Source of the DNA: Mesorhizobium sp. M2D.F.Ca.ET.226.01.1.1
GTDB taxonomy: Bacteria > Pseudomonadota > Alphaproteobacteria > Rhizobiales > Rhizobiaceae
Direction: 5' to 3'
Assembly (NCBI RefSeq): GCF_004022705.2
Contig: NZ_RZOY02000007.1
Location: 62,001-126,000 of the forward strand
DNA: 64,000 nt
Shown one piece after another: positions 1 to 8,559 of the stretch. Both the position numbers and the translations under genes were made by a program. A model generated the notes under the pieces. That model saw only the letters and a program-made list of their open reading frames with translations. It had not been told where the DNA came from and made no database searches. Every line of letters starts with the position of its first letter. Position 1 is the stretch's first letter.

Positions 1-1801
1 AATGCTCGCGCACCTTGTAGTTGATCTTTTCGTTGCGAAGGTCGGCTTCGGCGAGCAGCCCCGCGGCCTTCAGCCGCTCGACGACTTTCAGGGCGTATTC
101 ATCCGCATCCGAGGTGATCGTCGCCACCACCACCTGCAGCGGCGCGAACCACAGCGGGAAATGGCCGGAATAGTTCTCGATTAGGATGCCGAGGAAGCGC
201 TCCATCGAGCCGCACACGGCGCGATGCACCATCACCGGCTGCTTCTTTTCCGAATCCGAGCCGATATAGAAGGCGCCGAAGCGCTCCGGCAGGTTGAAGT
301 CGACCTGCGTGGTGCCGCACTGCCATTCGCGGCCGATGGCGTCCTTCAGCACATATTCGAATTTCGGTCCGTAGAAAGCGCCCTCGCCCGGATTGATCGA
401 GGTCTTGATGCGGTTGCCGGAGCGCGTGCGGATCGTATCCAGCACATTGCTCATGATCGCCTCGGCATGGTCCCACGCCTCGTCGGTGCCGACGCGCTTG
501 TCCGGCCGCGTCGACAGCTTCACGCTGACCTCGTCGAAGCCGAAATCGGCATAGGTCGACAGGATCAGATCGTTGATGCGCAGACACTCGGCGGCGAGCT
601 GCTCCTCGGTGCAGAAGATATGCGCGTCGTCCTGCGTGAAGCCGCGCACGCGCATCAGCCCGTGCAGCGCGCCGGATGGCTCGTAGCGATGCACATTGCC
701 GAACTCCGCAAGTTTCACGGGCAGTTCTCGGTAAGATTTCAACCCATGCTTGAAGATCTGCACATGGCCTGGACAGTTCATCGGCTTCAGCGCGAAGACG
801 CGGTCGTCGTCGGTATCGTCGCCGGCAACGGTCACCTTGAACATCGCGTCGCGGTACCAGCCCCAGTGTCCCGACGTCTCCCACAGGCTCTTGTCCAGAA
901 CCTGCGGCGCGTTGACTTCCTGATAGCCATGCTCGTCCAGGCGGCGGCGCATGTAGTTTATCAGGTTCTGCACCATCTTCCAGCCCTTGGCGTGCCAGAA
1001 GACGACGCCCGGGCCTTCTTCCTGGAAATGGAACAGGTCCATCTCGCGGCCGAGCTTGCGGTGGTCGCGCTTCTCGGCCTCCTCCAACAGCGTCTGGTAG
1101 GCATCGAGCTGCGCCTGGTCCGCCCACGCGGTACCGTAGATGCGCGTCAGCATCGGATTGTTCGAGTCGCCGCGCCAGTAGGCGCCCGCCACCTTCATCA
1201 GCTTGAAGGCATTGCCGATTTGCCCGGTCGAAGCCATATGCGGACCGCGGCAGAGATCGAACCAGTCGCCTTGCGCGTAGATCTTGAGGTCCTGATCCTC
1301 GGGAATGGCGTCGATCAGCTCGAGCTTGTAGCGCTCGCCCTTTTCGGCGAAGACCTTCTTCGCCTTCTCGCGCGACCAGACTTCCTTGGTGAACGGCTTG
1401 TTGCGCTGGATGATCTCGCGCATCTTCTTCTCGATCACCGGAAAATCGTCCGGTGTGAACGGCTCGTTCCTGGCGAAGTCGTAATAGAACCCGTTCTCGA
1501 TCACCGGCCCGATGGTCACCTGCGTTCCCGGCCACAGCTCCTGCACGGCCTCGGCCAGCACATGCGCCGTGTCGTGGCGGATAAGCTCGAGCGCGCGCGG
1601 ATCCTCGCGGGTGATGATCTCGACCTTGCCAGACTTGCCGAGCGGATCGGAAAGATCGCGAAGGGTGCCGTCGAGGCTGTAGGCCACGGCCTTCTTGGCC
1701 AACGACTTGGAGATCGACTCGGCAAGGGCCGCACCGGTCATCGCCGCATCGTAGTCACGGACCGAGCCATCGGGAAACGTCAGGGAAACGGAATTTGGCA
1801 T
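1..1801 (-). CDS. thrS: Threonyl-tRNA synthetase (3' end beyond window)
   Basis: Charges tRNA-Thr with threonine in the cytosol and edits misacylated Ser-tRNA-Thr. About 600 residues are visible. An N-terminal TGS-like segment (NSVSLTFPDGSVRDYD) is followed by the editing-domain motif HDTAH, the class II catalytic core with motif 2 around MRVRGFTQDDAH, and the zinc-site residues in MNCPGH. The C-terminal anticodon-binding domain is cut by the left edge, with roughly 60-70 residues missing judging from family length. Two consecutive ATG codons (1804 and 1801) are in frame behind AGGAG; the second has the better spacing. It is divergent from the methyltransferase gene, and no T-box or obvious leader hairpin was found in the 200 bp upstream. 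Confidence 0.97.
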   Translation of the reverse strand, partial: MPNSVSLTFPDGSVRDYDAAMTGAALAESISKSLAKKAVAYSLDGTLRDLSDPLGKSGKVEIITREDPRALELIRHDTAHVLAEAVQELWPGTQVTIGPVIENGFYYDFARNEPFTPDDFPVIEKKMREIIQRNKPFTKEVWSREKAKKVFAEKGERYKLELIDAIPEDQDLKIYAQGDWFDLCRGPHMASTGQIGNAFKLMKVAGAYWRGDSNNPMLTRIYGTAWADQAQLDAYQTLLEEAEKRDHRKLGREMDLFHFQEEGPGVVFWHAKGWKMVQNLINYMRRRLDEHGYQEVNAPQVLDKSLWETSGHWGWYRDAMFKVTVAGDDTDDDRVFALKPMNCPGHVQIFKHGLKSYRELPVKLAEFGNVHRYEPSGALHGLMRVRGFTQDDAHIFCTEEQLAAECLRINDLILSTYADFGFDEVSVKLSTRPDKRVGTDEAWDHAEAIMSNVLDTIRTRSGNRIKTSINPGEGAFYGPKFEYVLKDAIGREWQCGTTQVDFNLPERFGAFYIGSDSEKKQPVMVHRAVCGSMERFLGILIENYSGHFPLWFAPLQVVVATITSDADEYALKVVERLKAAGLLAEADLRNEKINYKVREH

Positions 1802-2020
1802 CATGGTTCTCCTATCCAGTCCCGCAAACGAGCGCGGGTGGTGAAATGCATGTCGCAGGATGCGTTGCCGCATGCAGAGGGTTAGCCGGAGGCGTCCGGC
1901 AAGCGGCGCGGTTTTAGAGGCAGTGCCGCGCCAGGTAAAGAGCAGCCGTCAGGAAATGTCGCCAGCGATGTCGCAGGCGCTTCGCACCGGCTTGTGAACG
2001 CCGCGTGACGCGGCTTGTAT

Positions 2021-2863
2021 ATGAGCATGGAAGACGCCTCACCCAGCCGAACGGCCCTGCGCGTCGCGCGCTTGCGAGCCCTTCATCAATTCTCGCCGCA
2101 GGCAGCGCTGTTTCGCGATCCCTATGCGCTCGCGATTCTGGGCGAGGCCGCGCCAGGCGCCGGGGAACTCTCGGAGGAAGACGAGCATGGGCGTCGCATG
2201 CGCCTGTTCGTGGCAGCGCGCGCCCGCCTCGCCGAGGACTGGTTGGCGGCGGCCGTTCGGCGTGGTCTCCGACAGGTCGTGGTGCTCGGCGCCGGCCTCG
2301 ACACCTTCTCGCTGCGCAATCCATATCCAGGCCTCGCGGTGTTCGAGGTCGATCATCCGGCGACGCAGGCCTGGAAGCGCCAACGCCTCGCCGAGGCCGG
2401 TCTTGCCGAGCCGGCCGGCGTCACCTTCGTGCCGGTCAATTTCGAACGCCAGAGCCTGGCCGGAGAACTGGCGGCGGCGGGCCTGAAGCCGGATGAGCCG
2501 AGCTTCTTCATCTGGCTGGGAGTGGTGCCCTACCTGACGCGCGAAGCGATTTTTGCCACGCTTGGCTACATTGCCGGCGTCGCCGGCTCGGAAGTCGTCT
2601 TCGACTACAGCGAGCCGGCCGGGAATCGTGACGCCGCGGGCCGGACGACACTTGCCTTCTATGCAACGCGCGTCGCCGCGATCGGCGAGCCCTGGATCAG
2701 TTTCTTTGTTCCCGATGAGCTGGCGAAGTCGCTCGCCGAGCTCGGCTTCGATGATATCGAGGATCTCGATAGTGGCGATGTCGCCGCCCGTTTTGCCAGG
2801 ACTCCCGAAACCGGCCGCCGCAATTCCGGCGGGCACCTGCTACGAGCCCGCCGCAGCGTTTGA
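2021..2863 (+). CDS. Class I SAM-dependent methyltransferase (TIGR00027/PPM2-like family)
   Basis: A 280-residue protein of the leucine carboxyl methyltransferase-like family. The N-terminal SRTALRVARLRALHQF stretch precedes a SAM-binding motif VVLGAGLDTFSLR near residue 90. An acidic strand end (FEVDHPATQAWK) and the later SFFIWLGVVPYLT segment are typical of the family. The substrate is unknown; relatives methylate small-molecule or protein carboxylates. ATG at 2021 was chosen. A TTG at 2015 and an ATG at 2027 are in frame, and no strong ribosome site separates them. It stands alone, divergent from thrS and convergent with the beta-lactamase gene, whose stop lies 6 bp downstream. Confidence 0.85.
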   Translation: MSMEDASPSRTALRVARLRALHQFSPQAALFRDPYALAILGEAAPGAGELSEEDEHGRRMRLFVAARARLAEDWLAAAVRRGLRQVVVLGAGLDTFSLRNPYPGLAVFEVDHPATQAWKRQRLAEAGLAEPAGVTFVPVNFERQSLAGELAAAGLKPDEPSFFIWLGVVPYLTREAIFATLGYIAGVAGSEVVFDYSEPAGNRDAAGRTTLAFYATRVAAIGEPWISFFVPDELAKSLAELGFDDIEDLDSGDVAARFARTPETGRRNSGGHLLRARRSV

Positions 2864-2869
2864 GAAAAA

Positions 2870-3682
2870 CTATTTCACCAGTTGCGGCAAGTCTTTGAGG
2901 AAGCTTGCCCGCGTCGCGAGCCCCTTCGGCGTGTCGGTGCGTTTCGTGTCCACGACCAGCCTGGCAAAGACGATCTTTCGGCCGTTCTTCTCGGCCCAAC
3001 CGACGAACCAGCCGAGCGAGCGCCTGCCATCGTGGCCGAGTCTCGTGCTGCCCGTCTTGCCCTGCACCGTCCAGTCCCCTGCCGTGAAGGTCGGGAGGAT
3101 CGCCTTGGTCATCTCATGCGCCTTCGCCGACACCGGCACCTTGCTGGCGAGCAGCTGGCGCAGGAACGCCGTCTGCTCGACCGGGGATATTTCGAGCGAG
3201 GAATTGATCCAGGATTGCGTGAGGCCATTGTTCTTGCCGGCATCGCCGGAGACATCCTTGTTGCCATAGCCGAGTTTCGAAACATACCCGGCAAATTTTT
3301 CGGCGCCGAGCCGCCGCGTGATCTCGCGCGAATACCAGACGATGGAATCGCGTTCCCAGATCGTCGGATCGACGGTTTTCTGGTCGCGCTTTGCCGCCTT
3401 GAATTCCTGCTTGTAATCCCAGCTCGGCGTGTGCGCGTCGCTCAGGATTCCGGAATCGTAGCCGATCAGCGCCAGGGTCACCTTGAACGTCGAGGCCGGG
3501 CTGACGCGCTTGTCGCAGACGCCATCCTGATAGAGCGTCTCGCCGCTTTGCTGATCCTGGATCAGCGTGCAATGGATGTCGCCGAGCGGCGCCGACTGCG
3601 CCCGCACCGGCAGGCCCAGCATCCAGGCCAGCAGGAAAAGGACGATGGCAAAAATGAAGGGATAGCGGTCCATCTGGCGCAT
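2870..3682 (-). CDS. Class D (OXA-like) beta-lactamase
   Basis: A periplasmic serine beta-lactamase expected to hydrolyse penicillin-type beta-lactams. A hydrophobic signal peptide spans about residues 8-28 (ending PVRAQS). All class D signatures are present: S64-T-F-K67 (catalytic Ser and the carbamylatable Lys), S113-I-V115, Y139-G-N141, the WIN tripeptide near 158, and K209-T-G211. The length, 270 residues, is normal for OXA enzymes. ATG at 3682 follows GGAG at about 11 nt; a second ATG lies three codons in. It sits among housekeeping genes with host-like base composition and no mobile element beside it, so it looks like an intrinsic chromosomal enzyme rather than an acquired cassette (inference). 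The substrate range cannot be read from sequence. Confidence 0.93.
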   Translation of the reverse strand: MRQMDRYPFIFAIVLFLLAWMLGLPVRAQSAPLGDIHCTLIQDQQSGETLYQDGVCDKRVSPASTFKVTLALIGYDSGILSDAHTPSWDYKQEFKAAKRDQKTVDPTIWERDSIVWYSREITRRLGAEKFAGYVSKLGYGNKDVSGDAGKNNGLTQSWINSSLEISPVEQTAFLRQLLASKVPVSAKAHEMTKAILPTFTAGDWTVQGKTGSTRLGHDGRRSLGWFVGWAEKNGRKIVFARLVVDTKRTDTPKGLATRASFLKDLPQLVK

Positions 3683-3804
3683 GGCGAAGTCACTCCGGTA
3701 TGAGATTGCGGGAGCGGCTTAGCGAGGCGTCTTGTCTCGATTTTGTCTCAAATTCGCAGTGTTTGTGCAGCTTCGCGTTAACCCTAACAGATCGTAAATT
3801 CGGC

Positions 3805-4005
3805 CTAGAGGATCACTGGCCTGCGAACGGTCTTGCGCTGCTGCGGATCGGACTTTGAAGCGCCTATAGGCCCCTCGCAGCGAACCGGATCTTCATTCGC
3901 GGCTTTCGGCACATCGCGCGGCCGAGGCATTATTCCGAGGAATTCGGGCAGCAATCCATCGCCCCGCTTGGCGGCATGGACGTGAAAGGCCAGGAACAGC
4001 GACAT
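3805..4005 (-). CDS. Possible small hypothetical protein (66 aa)
   Basis: An open frame from ATG 4005 to TAG, preceded by GAGG at about 9 nt. It encodes a 66-residue basic protein beginning MSLFLAFHVHAAKRG and ending in a run rich in Lys and Arg. No domain is recognised. It lies between the beta-lactamase gene and yidD on the same strand, and no alternative gene explains this roughly 400 bp gap. Chance open frames of this length are common in GC-rich DNA, so this is a weak call; conservation in related genomes would decide it. Confidence 0.3.
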   Translation of the reverse strand: MSLFLAFHVHAAKRGDGLLPEFLGIMPRPRDVPKAANEDPVRCEGPIGASKSDPQQRKTVRRPVIL

Positions 4006-4082
4006 CACGGGACGACCTCGTCTTTTGGAGGTTCCAGTGTCGCTTCGGCCAGCAGGCGCAGCCACCCGTTTCCGGACGAGCT

Positions 4083-4457
4083 TCAGCCGTTGGCTTCGCC
4101 GCGCTTCTTGCCGATTTGCCAGTAGCGCCAGGGCATGAACCAGACATAGCGCTGGGCGAGCGTCTCCGGCACGCGGTCGATGCCATGCGTTCCGAACGGC
4201 CCGCAGCGCAGGATCCGGAACAGTCCCATCCAGCCGCCGGCCCACAGGCCATGGCGGGCGATCGCCTCATGCGCATATTCGGAACAGGTCGGCAGATGCC
4301 GGCAGCTGTTGCCGACAAAGCCGGAAAGCGTCAGCTGATAGAGGCGCACGAACGATGTGCCGAGCACGCGCCCGGGTGTCTTGCGCCAGGGCCCCGCCCA
4401 GTTGCGCCCGCGCTGGATCGGCCGAGCGCCGTGCGTATGATCGTGATGGTCGCCCAT
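4083..4457 (-). CDS. yidD: Membrane protein insertion efficiency factor YidD
   Basis: A small membrane-associated protein thought to help YidC insert inner-membrane proteins. The 124-residue product carries the family core: LYQLTLSGFVGNSCRHLPTCSEYAHEAI with its conserved cysteines, then GLWAGGWMGLFRILRCGPFGTHGID. The start at 4457 is supported by GGAG 4-8 nt upstream; the longer open frame upstream has no such signal. A His-rich stretch (GDHHDHTH) at the N-terminus is unusual compared with the compact 70-90 residue relatives. In many bacteria yidD sits with rnpA and yidC; here it stands alone, as in rhizobia where it lies near hisI and folE. Confidence 0.93.
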   Translation of the reverse strand: MGDHHDHTHGARPIQRGRNWAGPWRKTPGRVLGTSFVRLYQLTLSGFVGNSCRHLPTCSEYAHEAIARHGLWAGGWMGLFRILRCGPFGTHGIDRVPETLAQRYVWFMPWRYWQIGKKRGEANG

Positions 4458-4772
4458 CTCTCCGCAGCCTGTCTTCACTGCGCGATAGATGTGGGCTTCG
4501 ACGCCGAAACGCAATGCTGTTGCTCTCAAGGCCTTGAGCGCCGAACAGGATGCCTGTCGCTCCACTGGGCGTGGTGAGAAGGAAGATCGCAACGCTCATG
4601 GTGGCGGCTCCGCATCCCATGCCACTGGAATGTCGCGATCCGCATGACGTCGTTCAGAATGGCCAGAAGCTCGTTCATGGCAGTAGCTCCTTTGAGCACC
4701 GATTAGACTGCCGCTGGCCTTCCTCCTCAAACGAGTATAATTTCCACGTCGGATAACTTGAGGTTATGCGAA

Positions 4773-5678
4773 ATGAAGCGAGGACGGCTGCCGCTGACGG
4801 CGCTCAGGAGCTTCGAGACGGCCGGGCGGCATTTGAGCTTCAGCGGGGCGGCGGAGGAGCTTTACGTTTCGCAGGCCGCGATCAGCCGGCAGATTCGCGA
4901 GCTCGAAACCTTCCTGCGCCAACCGCTATTTCTGCGCCTGCACCGCCGCGTCGAGCTGACGGATGCAGGGCAGCGGCTGCTCGACCAATTGGTCAGAAGC
5001 TTCGACGACATCGACCGGGTGCTTTCGGAGCTAGTGGCGTCGCCGGCGCAATCGGTGGTCCGCGTCAGCGTCGAACCCTCGCTGGCCGCCGTGTGGCTGG
5101 TGCCGCGGCTCAATCGCTTTCGCCAGTTGCGGCCCGACATCGACGTATCCCTCGAAGTTGATGCCCGTCCGATCGAGTTCCGCAGCGATCAGCCCGAACT
5201 CGCCTTGCGCTTCAGCGCGCACGCCACGTCATGGCCGCGCACAGAGGCCGAGCGTCTGGCTTCGACCGTCGATTCACCGGTTCTGTCGCCGAGGCTGCTG
5301 GCGTCGGGCCCTTCCCTGGAAGAGCCGATCGACCTTCGCCATTACACGCTGCTGCACGAGGAAAATCGCCAGGGTTGGGCACGCTGGTTCCAGGCGGCCG
5401 GCGTTCCCGCCGACGCTGTCCCCGCGCGTGGCCCGATGCTGGCCGACATCTCGCTTTCGAAGCAGGCAGCGCTGCTCGGCCATGGCGTGGCGCTCGGCGA
5501 CCTGCTGCAGGTCGGTGAGGACCTCACATCGGGAACCTTGATCAAGCCGTTCGATATCGATGTCGCATCGGGCGCTTACTGGTTGGTGGCAAGGAGCCTG
5601 AAAGATTTGCCGGAACCCGCCAGGGCGTTCGCCGACTGGATCCGAAGCGAATTCGCTGCGAAAAGGGAAGCGGCCTGA
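4773..5678 (+). CDS. LysR-family transcriptional regulator (GcvA-like)
   Basis: A DNA-binding regulator of 301 residues. The winged helix-turn-helix spans about residues 5-63 (LPLTALRSFETAGRHLSFS, then SQAAISRQIRELE), and a LysR substrate-binding domain follows. The N-terminal RGRLPLTALRSFE pattern is typical of the GcvA subgroup. ATG 4773 lies about 9 nt after GAGG; a TTG five codons upstream is also in frame but less likely. LysR genes often control a divergent neighbour; the only candidate here is yidD, over 300 bp away, so the target is unknown. Confidence 0.92.
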   Translation: MKRGRLPLTALRSFETAGRHLSFSGAAEELYVSQAAISRQIRELETFLRQPLFLRLHRRVELTDAGQRLLDQLVRSFDDIDRVLSELVASPAQSVVRVSVEPSLAAVWLVPRLNRFRQLRPDIDVSLEVDARPIEFRSDQPELALRFSAHATSWPRTEAERLASTVDSPVLSPRLLASGPSLEEPIDLRHYTLLHEENRQGWARWFQAAGVPADAVPARGPMLADISLSKQAALLGHGVALGDLLQVGEDLTSGTLIKPFDIDVASGAYWLVARSLKDLPEPARAFADWIRSEFAAKREAA

Positions 5679-5687
5679 GCGCCCTCC

Positions 5688-6134
5688 CTACGCCGCCTGT
5701 CCGGCGCGTTTCCTCTCGATCTGGCCGATCGCGTCAACCACCGCGTCGAAGGTCAGCATGGTCGAGGCATGGCGCGCCTTGTAGTCGCGCACCGGCTCCA
5801 GATATTTGAGGTCGGCGAAGCGACCTTCCGGCGGCGCGCCGTTCTCCTTCAGCATCTTCAGCATGGTCTCGCGCACGGCACGCAACTCGTCGGCCCTGGC
5901 GCCCACCACATGCTGGGCCATGATCGAGGACGAGGCCTGGCCGAGCGCGCAGGCCTTCACGTCATGCGCGAAATCGGTGACCACATCGCCGTCCATCTTG
6001 AGGTCGACGGTAACGGTCGAGCCGCACAATTTGGAATGCGCCCTGGCCGTCGCGTCGGCATCATCAAGCCGGCCGATCCGCCCGATGTTTCCGGCGAAGC
6101 CGAGAATTTTCGCATTGTAGACGTCGTCGATCAT
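5688..6134 (-). CDS. IscU/NifU-like iron-sulfur cluster scaffold protein, third Cys absent
   Basis: A 148-residue protein of the IscU/NifU N-terminal family (COG0822), which assembles Fe-S clusters in the cytosol. C37 (KLCGSTVTV) and C62 (KACALGQASSS) match the first two cluster ligands. Where IscU and SufU have the third cysteine, this protein reads R121-H-A-S, so the ligand is replaced by Ala. The start at 6134 gives the canonical N-terminus MIDDVYNAKILGFA; the ribosome site is weak (GGA). It is divergent from folE. A diverged scaffold or a non-cluster regulatory homologue are both possible. Confidence 0.85.
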   Translation of the reverse strand: MIDDVYNAKILGFAGNIGRIGRLDDADATARAHSKLCGSTVTVDLKMDGDVVTDFAHDVKACALGQASSSIMAQHVVGARADELRAVRETMLKMLKENGAPPEGRFADLKYLEPVRDYKARHASTMLTFDAVVDAIGQIERKRAGQAA

Positions 6135-6204
6135 ATTTTTCCAATCCGTCGCCGCCGAGCGAACAGGCTTTGCCGCTCTCGCGTCTTCCTTTCGCTCCGC
6201 CAGA

Positions 6205-6219
6205 ACCATATATAATGGT
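6205..6219. promoter_or_regulatory. Palindrome with -10-like TATAAT in the divergent scaffold/folE intergenic region
   Basis: The stretch ACCATATATAATGGT is a near-perfect dyad. On the plus strand it contains TATAAT (6211-6216), a good -10 candidate for folE about 155 bp upstream of its ATG. No convincing -35 is seen at 17 bp. It may combine a promoter element and an operator for one or both divergent genes; this is inference. Confidence 0.3.
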
Positions 6220-6370
6220 GGCAGTCGGGCATCGACAAGGCGATGACAAGCCATTGTCCCTGCCCACATGTTCACGCCGCTTGCGGGATGGAAATGGGCG
6301 ATTTTCACCCAAAAGGTCGTGGTCCGTTCAACTCGTTCCACCTTTGAGTGGGACTACGGGAGACGCCTTT

Positions 6371-7003
6371 ATGGATGCCGTCATCAAGAAAATCATGCCC
6401 CCATCCGAATATATGGAAAAGCCGGTCACCGACCGGCCGACCGAGGCCGAGGTCGAGGCTGCCGTGCGCACGCTGCTGCGCTGGACCGGCGACAATCCGG
6501 ACCGCGAAGGCCTGATCGACACGCCCAAGCGTGTCACCAAGGCCTTCCGCGAAATGTTCAACGGCTATGACATGTGCGCGGCCGACGAGCTCGGCCGCAC
6601 CTTCGAGGAAGTTGCGGGCTATGACGATCTCGTTATCGTCAGGAACATAAAATTTCATTCCCACTGCGAGCACCACATGGTGCCGATTATCGGCAAGGCG
6701 CACGTCGGCTATCTGCCGGACGGCAAGGTCGTCGGCCTGTCCAAGATCGCGCGCGTCGTCGACATCTTCGCGCACCGTCTGCAGACGCAGGAGGCAATGA
6801 CCGCGCAGATCGCCGGCGTCATTCAGGACGTGCTCAACCCGCGCGGCGTCGCCGTCATGCTCGAGGCCGAGCATATGTGCATGGCCATGCGCGGCATCCG
6901 CAAGCAGGATTCGACGACCCTGACCTCGACGTTCACCGGCGTCTTCAAGGACGCGCCCGAGGAGCAGGTCCGCTTCGTCACCATGGTGCGCGCCGGCGGC
7001 TGA
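6371..7003 (+). CDS. folE: GTP cyclohydrolase I
   Basis: Converts GTP to 7,8-dihydroneopterin triphosphate, the first step of folate (and queuosine) synthesis, in the cytosol. The protein has 210 residues. Zinc ligands are visible as C99 and H102 in FHSHCEHH and C170 in EAEHMCMAMRG. The GLSKIARVVDIFAHRLQTQE block and the terminal FVTMVRAGG are diagnostic. ATG 6371 follows GGGAG at about 8 nt and gives the usual family length; the frame stays open further upstream without support. hisI follows 38 bp downstream on the same strand, so the two are probably co-transcribed. Confidence 0.97.
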   Translation: MDAVIKKIMPPSEYMEKPVTDRPTEAEVEAAVRTLLRWTGDNPDREGLIDTPKRVTKAFREMFNGYDMCAADELGRTFEEVAGYDDLVIVRNIKFHSHCEHHMVPIIGKAHVGYLPDGKVVGLSKIARVVDIFAHRLQTQEAMTAQIAGVIQDVLNPRGVAVMLEAEHMCMAMRGIRKQDSTTLTSTFTGVFKDAPEEQVRFVTMVRAGG

Positions 7004-7041
7004 TGACCGACCGTCGCCGGCCAAACATATAAGGACCGGCG

Positions 7042-7500
7042 ATGTCGGCACTGCAATTTCCACAAGCTCCGTCAGACAAAAAAGCGCTGGAGGAAGGCTC
7101 CGTCCTTTCTCCGCGCTTCGACGCTGCGGGCCTCGTCACCGTCGTCGTGACGGATGCCGCGGACGGCATGCTTTTGATGGTCGCGCATATGAATGCCGAG
7201 GCGCTGGCGCTGACGCTTGAAACCGGCATCGCCCATTACTGGTCGCGCTCGCGCAGCGCGCTGTGGAAGAAAGGCGAGACGTCGGGCAATTTCCAGCACG
7301 TCGTCGAGATGCGCACGGATTGTGACCAAGACGCGATATGGTTGCGCGTCAAAGTGTTGGGCCACGACGCAACTTGTCACACCGGTCGGCGTTCCTGCTT
7401 TTATCGGACGGTGGGATTCAACGACGGCAAGGCGACGCTTGCCGACGATGGCAGCAAGCCGCTGTTCGATGCGGAAAAGACGTATCGGAAGCCGGTGTGA
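7042..7500 (+). CDS. hisI: Phosphoribosyl-AMP cyclohydrolase
   Basis: Opens the purine ring of phosphoribosyl-AMP in histidine biosynthesis (third step, cytosol). This is the monofunctional form at 152 residues, without the HisE pyrophosphohydrolase domain. Metal-binding residues appear in the MRTDCDQDAIWLRV motif and in CHTGRRSCFYR. ATG 7042 follows AAGGA. It probably forms an operon with folE upstream. The short AT-rich stretch after its stop separates it from the patatin gene. Confidence 0.97.
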   Translation: MSALQFPQAPSDKKALEEGSVLSPRFDAAGLVTVVVTDAADGMLLMVAHMNAEALALTLETGIAHYWSRSRSALWKKGETSGNFQHVVEMRTDCDQDAIWLRVKVLGHDATCHTGRRSCFYRTVGFNDGKATLADDGSKPLFDAEKTYRKPV

Positions 7501-7584
7501 ACCATTCAATATTCACAAACCACTCAGATTCACTATTCTCAAATATCCTTTTGGTAGAAGGGATATGGGACAAGGGAGATCGTG

Positions 7585-8550
7585 ATGCTCGAATGGGCGT
7601 CATTGCGCAGCAAACCTGACGTTCGGGAGGCCAACGGTCCCTCCTCGTCCGGCGGCGCGCCCGGTCCGAAACCACCGATGAAGACAGGCATCTCGTTGGC
7701 GCTCGGCGGCGGCTGTGCGCGCGGCTGGGCCCATATCGGCGTGCTTCGCGCGCTTGACGAAGCCGGCATCGAAGTGTCGATGATCGCCGGCACATCGGTC
7801 GGCGCCCTGGTCGGCGGCTGCTACCTGGCCGGCAAGCTCGACGAGCTGGAGGAGTTCGCCAGGAGCCTGACCAAGCGGCGCATCTTCGGCCTTCTCGATC
7901 TCAATCTGCGCGGCAGCGGGCTATTCGGCGGCATGAAGCTCGACCAGCGCCTGCGCGAGCATCTCGACGGCGCCCGCTTCGATGACCTGTCGAAGCCCTT
8001 CGTCGCCGTCGCTTCCGAAATCCGCACCGGCCACGAGATCTGGCTGTCGAGCGGCTCGCTTGTCACCGCCATGCGCGCGTCCTATGCGCTGCCCGGCGTC
8101 TTCGAGCCGGTGGCCTGCAACGGCCGCGTGTTGGTCGACGGCGCGCTGGTCAATCCGGTGCCGGTCTCGGTCTGCCGCGCCTATGAGCAGCCGCTGGTCG
8201 TGGCCGTCAACCTGCATTACGACCTGTTCGGACGCGCCGCCGTCATCAAGCACAGCGCCGGCGAGCTGGTCGTCGAGAACGATGCGCCGCGCCCCGGCCA
8301 GGTCAATTCCCAGTCGCACCAGAGCCGCCTTGGCATCACCGGCGTCATGGTCGAGGCCTTCAACATCATCCAGGACCGTATTTCGCGCGCCCGCCTCGCC
8401 GGAGACCCGCCGGACATGTCGCTGCAGCCGAAGCTCAGCCATATCGGCCTGACGGAATTCCACCGCGCCGACGAGGCGATCAGCATTGGTTACCAGGCGA
8501 CGAAGTCGCAGATCAACGAACTGACCCGCCTGCAGTCCGTTCTGGTCTGA
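7585..8550 (+). CDS. Patatin-like phospholipase family protein (RssA-like)
   Basis: A serine acyl hydrolase of 321 residues with a Ser-Asp dyad. The oxyanion motif LGGGCARGWAHIG lies at residues 40-52, the nucleophile elbow G69-T-S71-V-G73 follows, and the catalytic Asp lies in VDGALVNPVPV. This pattern matches the RssA/YlbK group, whose physiological lipid substrate is poorly known. There is no signal peptide. ATG 7585 has a strong AAGGGAG at the right spacing, better than the GTG one codon earlier. It is convergent with recJ, with stops only 9 bp apart. Confidence 0.92.
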   Translation: MLEWASLRSKPDVREANGPSSSGGAPGPKPPMKTGISLALGGGCARGWAHIGVLRALDEAGIEVSMIAGTSVGALVGGCYLAGKLDELEEFARSLTKRRIFGLLDLNLRGSGLFGGMKLDQRLREHLDGARFDDLSKPFVAVASEIRTGHEIWLSSGSLVTAMRASYALPGVFEPVACNGRVLVDGALVNPVPVSVCRAYEQPLVVAVNLHYDLFGRAAVIKHSAGELVVENDAPRPGQVNSQSHQSRLGITGVMVEAFNIIQDRISRARLAGDPPDMSLQPKLSHIGLTEFHRADEAISIGYQATKSQINELTRLQSVLV

Positions 8551-8559
8551 ATTCCGTCG

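Noticed and set aside
224..1885. Long open frame (553 codons) on the plus strand opposite thrS
   Set aside because: It is antisense to a clear thrS gene. High GC suppresses stops in the antisense frames; its translation is Arg/His/Asp-rich with no domain.
1805..2020. T-box or other riboswitch before thrS
   Set aside because: No T-box motif or stable terminator/antiterminator pair could be recognised; such leaders are also rare in alphaproteobacteria.
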